A stretch of 64,000 nucleotides of DNA, from positions 1,060,501 through 1,124,500 of the forward strand of contig NC_015185.1 in NCBI RefSeq assembly GCF_000191045.1, written 5' to 3'. This document shows, piece by piece, positions 35,861 to 46,664 of the stretch. Every line of letters starts with the position of its first letter. The first letter of the stretch is position 1. The stretch is from Desulfurobacterium thermolithotrophum DSM 11699. GTDB taxonomy: Bacteria; Aquificota; Aquificia; Desulfurobacteriales; Desulfurobacteriaceae. The position numbers and the translations under genes were made by a program. The notes under the pieces were generated by a model. The model was not told the DNA's origin. It was given only the letters and a program-made list of their open reading frames with translations, and did no database searches.

Positions 35861-38146
35861 TTAGAAATAACTTCCCATTCCAAAGTGCCATTCTGAGGAG
35901 CTCTCCCCAGTTCTTCTATCTAATTTCCATCCAAGATCTAGTCTAATAGGTCCCATTGGTGTTAATACTCTGATTCCGACACCAGCAGATTTTCTCATAT
36001 CACCGACTTTAAACTCGTTCCACCAACCACCACCAACATCAACAAATCCGATAAGTCTTAGCATCCTTGTTACATCATATCCAAGCTCAAAGTTAAAAAT
36101 GAGTTCTCTGTTTGCTCCCTCGGGATTTCCACTACTATCTGTTGGCCCTGCTTCACCCCAACTAAATCCTCTAACTGAAGAATCTCCTCCTACATAAAAT
36201 CTATAGTCTATTGGAAGTGTGGAAGTGTTTCCAAAGGCATCTGCATATCCAACTTTTGCATGTGCAGATGCAACAAAAGGAAGATTTATATCAAGAGGTA
36301 AATCGTTTAAGTTAAAGTAATAGGCATATTCAGCAATTATTTTGTAAAAATCCTCTTTTCCAGCCAAAAAGCTTCCAGCAACTTGCGTAGTGATAGAGAA
36401 GTAATCTCCTTTATGAGGTAAAAACCTGTTATCTCTTAGATCTCTAGATATAAATCCTGTAACCATTCCAATTCTAGTCGTTCCTAATTGATTTTTAACA
36501 ATATCTGGAGCATCTTCAGCAATATCCGAAATTTTGTCTTTTTCTATTAAATATCCAAGTCCTACTCTCCAGTCTTCCCAAAGTCTTCTATCTACCATAG
36601 TAGAAAATCCTACTTTATGGCTAGTATAAGTAAAGTAATCGTTTCTTCTGTTGTAAAGAGCAAGAGAAAGAGTTTGTGGTTTATCTAACCACCACTTATG
36701 ATTGTAATTAAGATCAAAGTAAAATACTCTTGAACCTGCTTGTAGAGAAACAGATCCAGAGTCTCCAGTTCCAAAAAGGTTACCTTTTGAAACGCTGACC
36801 ATTCCTACAAGTTTTGAAACAGAACTATAACCTGCACCAACTGAAAACATTCCTGTTAATCTCTCTTTTACATCTACATTTACATCAACCTTATTACCTT
36901 CTACTATCTTTGGTTTAACATCAACATTCTCAAAGTATCCTGTATTGAAAAGTCTTCTAATAGATCTTTCAAGTCTTACTGTATTAAATATGCCAGTTTC
37001 ATAAAGGTCTAATTCTCTTCGAATTGTTCTATCTCTTGTTGCTATGTTGCCAGAGATATTTATCCATCTAACATAAGCTCTATTACCTTCATAAATGTGG
37101 AAAATTACATCGGCAGTATGTGTTTTTGGATGAATTTTTATCTCCGGTTCAACATTAGCAAAAATGTAACCTAATTCACCATACTTTCTTATTATTTTTC
37201 TTACAAGCTTATCTACAAGCTCTTGATTGAAAGTTCTTCCCGTTCTTACGCTCTTAAGGAGTTTTAAGAAATCCTTAGACGAAAAAAGAGAATTTCCTAC
37301 AAATGAAATCTTTCCAAATTTATATCTTTTACCTTCTTCCTTTATTGTATATATAACTTCATAACAACCTTTCTTTTCAACTACCTTAGGCTTTTCTACT
37401 TCTACATCAAGAAAACCCTCTTTATAGTAAAGCTTCTCTATATTCTCGACATCCTGCTTTAAATTTTCTGCAGAAAGAGGAGCAGAAAAACGAAGATGTA
37501 GTATAGATTTTTCTTTTGTCTTTAGGACATCCTTAATATCTCCACTACTTATTTTTCTATTTCCTCTTATTTCTATTTTACATACATTAGCCTTTTTTCC
37601 TTCATTTATTATGAATGTTGCAACTGCTTTTGTTGGGGAAATTCTCTCAATGGAGTAATGAACTTGTGTTCCTATATAACCTTTTTTCTCGTAAAGCTTC
37701 TTAATTTTCTTTTTTAAACTATCTAAGTATTTGTAACTTAAAGGCTCTTGTAGTTTTGTTCCTGTTTCTTTTTCTCCTGTAAGTCCTAACTCTTCCTTTA
37801 ATTTATCTGACGATAATTTTTTGTTTCCTTTAAAAACAACATCTGTAATGATAGGTTTTTCTTTTACAAAATATCTAAGTACAATTCCTTTCTTTCCTTT
37901 TTTAGCATCAACAGAAATGTTCTCAAAGTATCCTAATTTAAAAAGGTTTTTTATGTCCTTTGCTATTAATTCTTTTGAAAAGGGTTTCCCAGGTTTTTCC
38001 GAAATATAGTAAAGAATTGTACTTTTAGGAACTAATTCATTTCCAATTATCTCCACCTTTTCAACAAGCTGTTTTTCCGTAGCCAAGGTATTTGAACCTA
38101 ATAAAAGAGATAACAGAAAAATAGCAGTAAATGTTAACTTTCTCAC
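35861..38146 (-). CDS. bamA: Outer-membrane protein assembly factor BamA
   Basis: BamA inserts beta-barrel proteins into the outer membrane. From GTG 38146 (761 residues) it begins with a signal peptide (RKLTFTAIFLLSLLLGSNTLA), five POTRA domains follow (to about residue 410; repeated VxxIxIxGN patterns such as VEKVEIIGNELVPKSTI), and the C-terminal barrel ends in HFGMGSYF with terminal Phe and has a VRGFSWGEAG (VRGF) loop-6 motif. An ATG at 38185 would add 13 charged residues before the signal; GTG with GGGGG upstream is preferred. Confidence 0.95.
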   Translation of the reverse strand: MRKLTFTAIFLLSLLLGSNTLATEKQLVEKVEIIGNELVPKSTILYYISEKPGKPFSKELIAKDIKNLFKLGYFENISVDAKKGKKGIVLRYFVKEKPIITDVVFKGNKKLSSDKLKEELGLTGEKETGTKLQEPLSYKYLDSLKKKIKKLYEKKGYIGTQVHYSIERISPTKAVATFIINEGKKANVCKIEIRGNRKISSGDIKDVLKTKEKSILHLRFSAPLSAENLKQDVENIEKLYYKEGFLDVEVEKPKVVEKKGCYEVIYTIKEEGKRYKFGKISFVGNSLFSSKDFLKLLKSVRTGRTFNQELVDKLVRKIIRKYGELGYIFANVEPEIKIHPKTHTADVIFHIYEGNRAYVRWINISGNIATRDRTIRRELDLYETGIFNTVRLERSIRRLFNTGYFENVDVKPKIVEGNKVDVNVDVKERLTGMFSVGAGYSSVSKLVGMVSVSKGNLFGTGDSGSVSLQAGSRVFYFDLNYNHKWWLDKPQTLSLALYNRRNDYFTYTSHKVGFSTMVDRRLWEDWRVGLGYLIEKDKISDIAEDAPDIVKNQLGTTRIGMVTGFISRDLRDNRFLPHKGDYFSITTQVAGSFLAGKEDFYKIIAEYAYYFNLNDLPLDINLPFVASAHAKVGYADAFGNTSTLPIDYRFYVGGDSSVRGFSWGEAGPTDSSGNPEGANRELIFNFELGYDVTRMLRLIGFVDVGGGWWNEFKVGDMRKSAGVGIRVLTPMGPIRLDLGWKLDRRTGESSSEWHFGMGSYF

Positions 38147-38188
38147 AATCTGCCCCCGAGTAAATAACTTGGCTAATGATAACATAAA

Positions 38189-40415
<2,227 letters not shown>

Positions 40416-40436
<21 letters not shown>

Positions 40437-41000
40437 GCTTATAATTTCTTCTTTCCATTTTTCGATATTTTTTAATAGATACTTCTTTGCTATTTTCCAA
40501 TTATCTTCTATTTTCTTTCTGTTTTTTTCAGGCACAAAAAGGAGAGCTCTATCAATAACTGGAACTGTTAATCCACCCAAGTAACTTTTCTTTACTAAAT
40601 AACTATTTGGAGCCACAAATGCTATACCTAAAACAAATATGGAGGCAATTACTATACCTCTGAAAATACCAAAAAGAAATCCCAAGAAGCTATTAATAAT
40701 TCCAAAAGATGTTTTTTGAAGTTGTTTGTTCAAATTAAAAGCAATGTATTTAAAAAAGATAAAGGAAATAAGATAAATTATAAATCCAGTAACAACTATA
40801 GTAGTAATATCTGCTTTTTCATTACCAATTAACATGTTAGTGATAGGAACAGAAAGGTTAAAGGATAAAAATATGCTAACAGCAATTCCCCCTAAGGAAA
40901 TAATTTCTTCCATTAATCCTTTACTAAACCCTCGTATAAAATTCCATCCTAAAGTAATTACTATAAGAGCGTCTAAAATATTAAGAGGTGGAAAGTTCAC
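40416..41000 (-). CDS. CvpA-family inner membrane protein
   Basis: A 194-residue CvpA/colicin-V-production family protein with four membrane segments (residues ~8-28, 30-52, 65-90, 100-128) and the family stretch LDALIVITLGWNFIRGFSKGLMEE at the start (in part). Function in the family is poorly defined; links to cell-wall and export stress are reported. It overlaps nadC by 4 bp. Its last codons are part of the gap terminator. Confidence 0.85.
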
Positions 41001-41839
41001 AAGACCTCCATACTAATATCAACCCATTTTGCTCCAGTTATTATCTTACTCGTTGATACAAAGTCTATAGATTTATATTTAAGTCTTTTAAGCTTTTCAA
41101 TAGTTATGTTCCCAGAAACTTCAACTTTAATAGTCGGTTTTTGTTTTTTCAATTTTAAAGTAGCTTCTTCTACCTTTTCAACGTTCCAATTATCAAGCAT
41201 GACGATGTCAACTAATTCTATTACTTCCATTACTTCCTGTAGTTGTTCTTCATTCTCAACTTCTACCTCTATTTTCGTAGTTACAGGAATTGAAGAGGAT
41301 ATAGATTTGACAGCAGTAATTACACTTCCAAAAGGCTTTATATGATTATCCTTTATCATAACTGCATCATAAAGTCCAAGTCTATGGTTAAAAGCTCCTC
41401 CTATTCGCGTGGCATACTTTTCTAAATATCTTAAGCCCGGAGTTGTTTTTCTTGTATCAAGAAGTTTGACTTTTGATCCCTTTAAAACATCTACGTATTT
41501 CTTTGTTTCAGTTGCTATTCCTGATAATCTTTGCAAGATATTTAAAGCAGTTCTTTCACACGTAAGAAGAGTTTTTATATTTCCCAAAACAATTCCAACA
41601 ATCTCTCCTGGAAAAACACTTTCTCCTTCTTTCTTTTTCCACTCAAACTTTACATTATTATCGTAAAGTCTGAATACTTCCTCAAAAAAAGGAGCTCCAC
41701 ACAAGATAAAATCTTCTTTTGCAATAATTTCTGCACGTAGCTCTTTATCGGAAAGAGAAGCTGTGGTAATATCTCCAATCGTACCTAAATCTTCCTCTAA
41801 AAAGGATAAAATTAACTTCTGCAAATAGAGTTTGCTCAT
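40997..41839 (-). CDS. nadC: Nicotinate-nucleotide pyrophosphorylase (carboxylating)
   Basis: NadC converts quinolinate and PRPP to nicotinate mononucleotide in NAD synthesis. The 280-residue enzyme has LLTCERTALNILQRLSGIAT, LLDTRKTTPGLRYLEKYA and the metal/phosphate stretch AVMIKDNHI, all diagnostic. The C-terminal VDFVSTSKIIT-type ending is close to usual, with SIDFVSTSKIITGAKWVDISM. It is upstream of cvpA and overlaps it. Confidence 0.96.
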   Translation of the reverse strand: MSKLYLQKLILSFLEEDLGTIGDITTASLSDKELRAEIIAKEDFILCGAPFFEEVFRLYDNNVKFEWKKKEGESVFPGEIVGIVLGNIKTLLTCERTALNILQRLSGIATETKKYVDVLKGSKVKLLDTRKTTPGLRYLEKYATRIGGAFNHRLGLYDAVMIKDNHIKPFGSVITAVKSISSSIPVTTKIEVEVENEEQLQEVMEVIELVDIVMLDNWNVEKVEEATLKLKKQKPTIKVEVSGNITIEKLKRLKYKSIDFVSTSKIITGAKWVDISMEVL

Positions 41840-41862
41840 CTTACTACTCCCAAGGAGATAGT

Positions 41863-42393
41863 ATGGTTACCATTCCAAACGTTATAACTCTTATTAGAGG
41901 CTTCTTAGTACCACTTTTCATTATGGCTGTTTTTTACAAGAATTTCAAGCTTGCTCTTATCATATTTTTAGTGGCCTCAATAAGTGATGCTTTAGATGGT
42001 TTTCTTGCAAGACATTTGAATCAGGTTACAACTCTTGGAGTCATTCTTGACCCAATTGCCGATAAAGCACTTATAAATTCCGGTTTTATACTTCTTTCGT
42101 ACGTAGATAGAATTATTCCCGTATGGTTAACTATTCTTGTTTTAAGCAGAGATGTAATAATTTTAGTAGGAGGATGGCTCTTAACTACTTTTGGAAAGAT
42201 AAACAAGATAAAACCTACTATGATAGGAAAATTAACCGCTTTTTTTCAGTTTTTTACTATTTTTCTGACACTTCTTAATCTTAATTATCAGATATGCGAT
42301 TCTTTTTGTATCAATGTAATCTACGGAGTAACTGCTCTTTTAACTGTATTGTCAGCTATTGATTATGGTGCAAAAGGAATCCAAGAAATTTGA
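41863..42393 (+). CDS. pgsA: CDP-diacylglycerol-glycerol-3-phosphate 3-phosphatidyltransferase
   Basis: A 176-residue CDP-alcohol phosphatidyltransferase with the family motif DGxxARxxxxxxxxGxxxD...D visible as DALDGFLARHLNQVTTLGVILDPIADK. Four to five membrane segments. The N-terminus VTIPNVITLIRGFLVPLFI is PgsA-like. It makes phosphatidylglycerophosphate in the inner membrane. A GGAGATAGT stretch precedes the ATG. Confidence 0.9.
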   Translation: MVTIPNVITLIRGFLVPLFIMAVFYKNFKLALIIFLVASISDALDGFLARHLNQVTTLGVILDPIADKALINSGFILLSYVDRIIPVWLTILVLSRDVIILVGGWLLTTFGKINKIKPTMIGKLTAFFQFFTIFLTLLNLNYQICDSFCINVIYGVTALLTVLSAIDYGAKGIQEI

Positions 42394-42412
42394 TAACCTA
42401 ATTATGTTATTT

Positions 42413-43162
42413 TCATCTCAAAAAAGAATTATACTTCCTTTCTACTTCTTCAGTGTAAACTCTTTCTTTTGCATTTTTATAAACAATAAGAGGAAATTCT
42501 ATACTAATTCCTTTTCCTCCTCCTTTTCTTCCTTCTAACAAGAAAAGATTAGCTTCTTTTTCTGCTTCTGGATGTATAATTCTAAGTCTTTTAGGCTCTA
42601 CCTTGTATTTTCTCGTTAGGAAGATAACATCAACAAAACGTTGAACAGGAAGTAGAATATAAAGTTTACCTTTATTTTTTAGAAGATAAGAAGCTGCTTT
42701 TATAAAATCTTCTAACGATGCTGTTAACTCTTGCCGTGCAATAGCTCTATGATCTTTTTGGGATAAATTTCCTCTCCCTACTTCTATGAAAGGTGGATTT
42801 GTTATTACAATATCAAATTCTCCTGATTTAAAAACTTTTTTAACTTCTTTCACATTTAAGTGTAATGCTGTAAATCTTTCAGAAACTCCGTTAATTTCTC
42901 CATTTTTCTTTGAAATATTGATGTTTTCTTCAAGGACATCTATGGCAAAAGCTTTTAGTTGTGGATACTTCTTCAAAAGAAGAATTGGAATTACACCACA
43001 ACCTGTTCCAAGATCTATTATCTTTTCAGTCCCCTTTACCTTCACAAAATCTGCAAGAAGAAAAGTATCTGTTCCAAACCTAAAACCGTCTTTCCTCTGA
43101 ATAAAACAAGTTCTTTTATCAAGAAATGTAGAGATGTCGTAGATTTCTTTATCCATCTTCAT
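42413..43162 (-). CDS. tRNA1(Val) (adenine-37-N6)-methyltransferase-like (TrmN6/YfiC)
   Basis: A 249-residue class I methyltransferase with SAM motif IIDLGTGCGVIPILLLKKYP and the N6-adenine active-site motif VITNPPFIE. The order RFGTDTFLLADF before motif I is typical of TrmN6/YfiC, which methylates A37 of tRNA-Val; other N6 or protein targets cannot be excluded. It follows the small membrane protein gene by 9 bp. Confidence 0.85.
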   Translation of the reverse strand: MKMDKEIYDISTFLDKRTCFIQRKDGFRFGTDTFLLADFVKVKGTEKIIDLGTGCGVIPILLLKKYPQLKAFAIDVLEENINISKKNGEINGVSERFTALHLNVKEVKKVFKSGEFDIVITNPPFIEVGRGNLSQKDHRAIARQELTASLEDFIKAASYLLKNKGKLYILLPVQRFVDVIFLTRKYKVEPKRLRIIHPEAEKEANLFLLEGRKGGGKGISIEFPLIVYKNAKERVYTEEVERKYNSFLR

Positions 43163-43171
43163 GCGATCTAT

Positions 43172-43693
43172 TTAGATCCCTAAAAGAGATTTCAATAAAA
43201 CAAAAAGCAATATTAAAGAAGCAACGTAAATCAAAATTATACTTCCGTAAGATCGCTTATATGAGTTTAAAACATTTTCGTAGTTAGGAGATAGCTTTTC
43301 CTTTGGAAGTCTTTTCTTCAGTTCTTCAAGGAGCTCTTTAAAATTTTCTGTTGAATCATCTATAACTGCAACGTCTCCACTTTTGTTTGTTGTAAAAAGG
43401 AAATACTTTCTTCCAGGAGAAACAGCAACTTCTGAGATTTCATTCCAGCTAAATTCTTTTTTTCCGGTTATTCCTATAATTTTTATACCATTTTGATCAA
43501 CTATAACTCTCTTTCTCAAGAGAAAGAAAAAGTAAGCGGCCACAGGCAGAACAAGAAGAACCATAATTATTGACGTAAAGGAAGAACTGTTCTGTTTAAA
43601 AAAAATGGTTCCAAAAAAAAGAGAATAGGTGAAAACCAAAAGAGTATAACCTAAAAGCGTAATTTTGTCTGTCTTAAAAACTTTTTCAATCAT
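43172..43693 (-). CDS. Membrane protein with PH-like soluble domain, function unknown
   Basis: A 173-residue protein with two N-terminal membrane segments (residues ~11-30 and 38-58), a soluble part (~60-140) and a C-terminal membrane segment (~152-170). The soluble part is VIVDQNGIKIIGITGKKEFSWNEISEV in two portions, which matches the strand-turn-strand start of bacterial PH-like (bPH) domains. The C-terminal membrane helix anchors it. No specific family name can be given. It overlaps the aspC stop by 8 bp and probably shares its transcript. Confidence 0.65.
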   Translation of the reverse strand: MIEKVFKTDKITLLGYTLLVFTYSLFFGTIFFKQNSSSFTSIIMVLLVLPVAAYFFFLLRKRVIVDQNGIKIIGITGKKEFSWNEISEVAVSPGRKYFLFTTNKSGDVAVIDDSTENFKELLEELKKRLPKEKLSPNYENVLNSYKRSYGSIILIYVASLILLFVLLKSLLGI

Positions 43694-44873
43694 TTAGGAG
43701 CTCCTCAACTGCCTTTTCAAATCTTTCAAGTCCTTCTTTAATGTTATCCATAGAGGTTGCGTAAGAAAGTCTTAGATATCCAGGCATTCCAAATGCGGTA
43801 CCAGGAACAACAGCAATTTTTGCTTTTTCAAGAAGATAATCTGCAAGCTGAAAATCATCCTTGAATCCTGCTCTTTCTATGAGCTCTTTTACATTTGGAA
43901 AAGCATAAAAAGCTCCTTTAGGAAGAAGACATTTAACTCCTGGAATTTCGTTCAGCTTTTCAACCATAAAACGACGCCTTTCATCAAAAGCTTTAAGCCA
44001 ATCTTTTAGAAATTCCTGAGAACCTGTGAGAGCCGCAACTGCCGCTTTTTGTGCAATTGAGTTTACATTTGATATAGATTGAGAATTAATTTTTATCATT
44101 GAGTTAATTATATCTTTAGGACCAGCAGCGTAACCAACTCTCCAGCCAGTCATAGAAAAAGCCTTTGAAAGGGCATTTATTGTAACTGTAATAGATTTTA
44201 TTTTTTCTGAAAGCGAAGCAATACTAACATGTTTAAACCCATCGTAAGTCAATTTTTCATAGCATTCATCTGAAGCAATGATTATTCCTCTCTCTGCACA
44301 GAAATTTCCTATTTTTTCAAGTTCATCTTTATCTACGACAGAACCTGTTGGATTGTTTGGTGTACATAGTATGAGTAGCTTTGTTTTGTCTGTAACGGCT
44401 GGTTTTATATCTTCTAAGGTTAAAGAAAAGTTGTTCTCTTCCTTTGTTTCAACAAATACAGGTTTTCCACCAGCAAATTTAACTTGTTCAGGATAGGTAA
44501 CCCAGTAAGGAGCAGGAATAATTACTTCATCCCCTTTCTCAATAACAGAAAGCATAAGAGCAAAAAGGGCTTGTTTGGCACCGTCTGTTATTACAATCTC
44601 AGAAGGATCATAATCAATGTTATTTTCTTTTTTTAATTTATCTGCAACTGCCTTTCTAAGTTCAGGAATTCCAGCTGGAGGGGTATACTTTGTAAAACCT
44701 TCGTCAATTGCCCTCTTTGCAGCTTCTTTTACATGACAAGGAGTATCAAAATCTGGTTCTCCGGCACCAAAACCTATGACATCTATGCCTTTGGCTCTCA
44801 TCTCCTTAGCTTTTGCCGTAATTGCCATTGTAGGAGAAGGAGACATGTTTAAAACTCTCTTTGACAGCTTCAT
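43686..44873 (-). CDS. aspC: Aspartate aminotransferase (class I/II PLP)
   Basis: A fold-type I aminotransferase of 395 residues from ATG 44873, which has GGAGG 5 bp upstream; ATG 44885 lies within that region and is less likely. The PLP lysine is in INALSKAFSMTGWRVGYAAGP (in part), the N-terminal SPTMAITAKAKEMRAKG and LCTPNNPTGSV are typical of the thermophilic Ib aspartate aminotransferases. It would make aspartate from oxaloacetate, one exit of the rTCA cycle. Confidence 0.92.
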   Translation of the reverse strand: MKLSKRVLNMSPSPTMAITAKAKEMRAKGIDVIGFGAGEPDFDTPCHVKEAAKRAIDEGFTKYTPPAGIPELRKAVADKLKKENNIDYDPSEIVITDGAKQALFALMLSVIEKGDEVIIPAPYWVTYPEQVKFAGGKPVFVETKEENNFSLTLEDIKPAVTDKTKLLILCTPNNPTGSVVDKDELEKIGNFCAERGIIIASDECYEKLTYDGFKHVSIASLSEKIKSITVTINALSKAFSMTGWRVGYAAGPKDIINSMIKINSQSISNVNSIAQKAAVAALTGSQEFLKDWLKAFDERRRFMVEKLNEIPGVKCLLPKGAFYAFPNVKELIERAGFKDDFQLADYLLEKAKIAVVPGTAFGMPGYLRLSYATSMDNIKEGLERFEKAVEELLND

Positions 44874-44891
44874 GACAGCCTCCATAATAAT

Positions 44892-44955
44892 CCAGTAAAA
44901 GTGTCGTTGACATTTTACACATTTGCTGATACTTTTCCCACCAGCAAAAGTGTGG
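44892..44955 (+). repeat. Three copies of a 13-bp operator-like motif before dksA
   Basis: CCAGTAAAAGTGTCG (44892-44906) and CCAGCAAAAGTGTGG (44941-44955) are direct repeats (13/15 identical), and the complement of 44916-44929 (TCAGCAAATGTGT) is an inverted copy (11/13). The middle copy lies within the spacer of the candidate promoter. Confidence 0.6.
44907..44935 (+). promoter_or_regulatory. Candidate promoter of dksA
   Basis: TTGACA (44907-44912), 17 bp spacer, TACTTT (44930-44935). A perfect -35 with an acceptable -10, ending 32 bp before the ATG. Confidence 0.65.
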
Positions 44956-44967
44956 AGGTAACTAACT

Positions 44968-45354
44968 ATGAAGGGGAACAGATGCCTAACTCCTGAACAA
45001 ATAAAAGAACTAAAAGAAATTCTTGAACAGAAAAAGAAGGAAGTAATAGAAGATATAAAAAGAGGGCTGGAAGAAAATTTTCAAAGTGAAAGAGAAGTTG
45101 GAGATGTTGTAGACATGTCAACAGACGAAATTCTTAAAACTTTTGAAATGAGAATTAGGGATAGAGAAGCAAAATACTTAAAGAAGATAGAAAAAGCTCT
45201 TCAGAAGATTAATGAAGGAACTTACGGAATCTGTGAAAAATGTGGGGAATGCATAAATTATGAAAGGCTTAAGTTAAGACCTGTTGCTGAACTATGTATA
45301 AAGTGCAAGTTAGAGCAGGAAAATTTTGAAAGAAAATTTGGAGAAGAGGAATAA
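44968..45354 (+). CDS. dksA: DksA/TraR-family zinc-finger transcription factor
   Basis: A 128-residue DksA-type protein: a coiled-coil part (residues 8-80) and the four-Cys zinc finger CEKCGECINYERLKLRPVAELCIKC (C-x2-C... C-x2-C). DksA binds the RNA polymerase secondary channel and mediates the effect of ppGpp on transcription. The DksA-type acidic tip is replaced by DVVDMSTDEI, so it could be DksA or a shorter TraR/YocK-type relative. It has its own promoter, three repeats of a motif and a terminator, and so is a single-gene unit. Confidence 0.85.
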   Translation: MKGNRCLTPEQIKELKEILEQKKKEVIEDIKRGLEENFQSEREVGDVVDMSTDEILKTFEMRIRDREAKYLKKIEKALQKINEGTYGICEKCGECINYERLKLRPVAELCIKCKLEQENFERKFGEEE

Positions 45355-45357
45355 AGT

Positions 45358-45386
45358 TTAGGGGGAGGACTCTCCCCCTTTATAAA
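45358..45386. terminator. Terminator after dksA
   Basis: GGGGGAG (45361-45367) pairs with CTCCCCC (45372-45378), followed on the plus strand by TTTATAAAAA. It can serve both dksA and the converging speD. Confidence 0.75.
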
Positions 45387-45389
45387 AAC

Positions 45390-45779
45390 TCAGCCAACAC
45401 TTGCACAGAATGTAACTTCTTCTTCTTCGTTAACTACTCCTCTAAAGTGAACCTCTTTTTCTATTTTTTCAGGTTTTAGTTTTTCTACAATATAATCAAA
45501 GGCCTTAAATGCGTTTTCATGATCTCCGCAGGTATAAACATCTATGGCAACATATCCATGTTCAGGCCATGTATGAAATGAAAGATGTGATTCAGATATT
45601 ACAACAACCCCCGTTGCACCAAAAGGCTCAAACTGGTGGTAGTAAGAAGAAAGTTTGTTAAGATTAGCGTGTTTTACAGCTCCTTCAAAAACTTCTGCCA
45701 TTTTGTCAGCAGATTTAAGGATTTCTGAGTCACATCCATAGAAATCAGCTACAATGTGAACACCGAGGGTCTTTGCCAT
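45390..45779 (-). CDS. speD: S-adenosylmethionine decarboxylase proenzyme
   Basis: SpeD makes the aminopropyl donor for spermidine and long-chain polyamines common in thermophiles. The 129-residue class 1B proenzyme starts at ATG 45779 behind GGAGG; the longer frame from 45851 has no such site. Self-cleavage between E63 and S64 in ISESHLSFHTWPEHGY gives the pyruvoyl group on the new alpha chain; the catalytic His and Cys are in this and in YTCGDHENAF. No spermidine synthase gene is nearby. Confidence 0.95.
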   Translation of the reverse strand: MAKTLGVHIVADFYGCDSEILKSADKMAEVFEGAVKHANLNKLSSYYHQFEPFGATGVVVISESHLSFHTWPEHGYVAIDVYTCGDHENAFKAFDYIVEKLKPEKIEKEVHFRGVVNEEEEVTFCASVG

Positions 45780-45891
45780 TTTCTTTCCTCCTCTATATAA
45801 AGTTAAATGACACTCAAGGCGGGTTTGCCTCCTCCACTTGGGAAATTGCAAAAGTCAATTATATGCTTTCTTATAATTAAATCAAATTTTT

Positions 45892-46626
45892 TTAAATCTT
45901 AAAAATGGAAAAGAAAACATTATAGTTTAGTAAAAACTTACCTTCTATCTCGTAAAGTTTGTAAAACTTACTTACAAGCTTTTTACTTACTTTGCTCGTT
46001 CTAAAAGGATTTTTTGCTCCTATTTTATTGACACATCTAAGAGCTTCTTTTGGAGAATTAAACCAAACCGAAAACGACCTTCTTTCAAACTCTAAGATTT
46101 TAAACCCAGCTTTATTAAATGTCTCAATTACTTCCTTTTCTGTTGGAAAGCGAAAGAGAAAATCTTCTTCTCCAAAAACTTCTAAATGAGCCCTATTCCA
46201 GGCTGAAAACAGTTGACTGAGACTTCCTTCCACAGGAATAGAAATAAAAGCAAAACCATTATTTTTTAAAACTTGCTTAATTTCATGAGTAACTTTTCCT
46301 AAGTTCATCCATTGAAGAGCGAAGTTTGAAAAGACTACATCAAAAACTTTTTCTTTAAATGGAAGAAAATCACCATCTCCAACAATAGGTAAAAGTCCTT
46401 TCTCTTTACAGCTTTTACACATTGAAAAAGATATATCCAAAGCAACAACATTTTTAAATTCTTTTAAAAGAGAACCTGTTCCTGCTCCTAAGTCAAGTAT
46501 TAGCAAATTCTTGTCAAGAAGACTAAGCTTTTTAAGAAGTCTCTTTCCAGCCTGTTGCTGAATCAACGCATACTTGTTATATTCCTTTACAGCTTTTGAA
46601 AAGTTTTCTTTAACTTTTTCCTTCAT
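45892..46626 (-). CDS. bioC: Malonyl-ACP O-methyltransferase BioC
   Basis: BioC methylates malonyl-ACP to start pimeloyl synthesis for biotin. The 244-residue protein has the BioC N-terminus (VKENFSKAVKEYNKYALIQQQAGKRLL) and the SAM motif LILDLGAGTGSL. The -10-like sequence lies only a few bases before the ATG and no ribosome-binding site is present (see findings). bioB is 45 kb away in this window. Confidence 0.85.
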   Translation of the reverse strand: MKEKVKENFSKAVKEYNKYALIQQQAGKRLLKKLSLLDKNLLILDLGAGTGSLLKEFKNVVALDISFSMCKSCKEKGLLPIVGDGDFLPFKEKVFDVVFSNFALQWMNLGKVTHEIKQVLKNNGFAFISIPVEGSLSQLFSAWNRAHLEVFGEEDFLFRFPTEKEVIETFNKAGFKILEFERRSFSVWFNSPKEALRCVNKIGAKNPFRTSKVSKKLVSKFYKLYEIEGKFLLNYNVFFSIFKI

Positions 46627-46635
46627 AATGAGTAA

Positions 46636-46663
46636 AATATATTCGTATTTACTGAGAGTTCAA
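46636..46663 (-). promoter_or_regulatory. Candidate promoter of bioC
   Basis: Reading the minus strand, TTGAAC (46663-46658) and TATATT (46641-46636) are separated by 16 bp. The predicted start point is ~3 nt before the ATG at 46626, implying a leaderless message. The -35 overlaps the ispG start region. Confidence 0.45.
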
Positions 46664-46664
46664 A

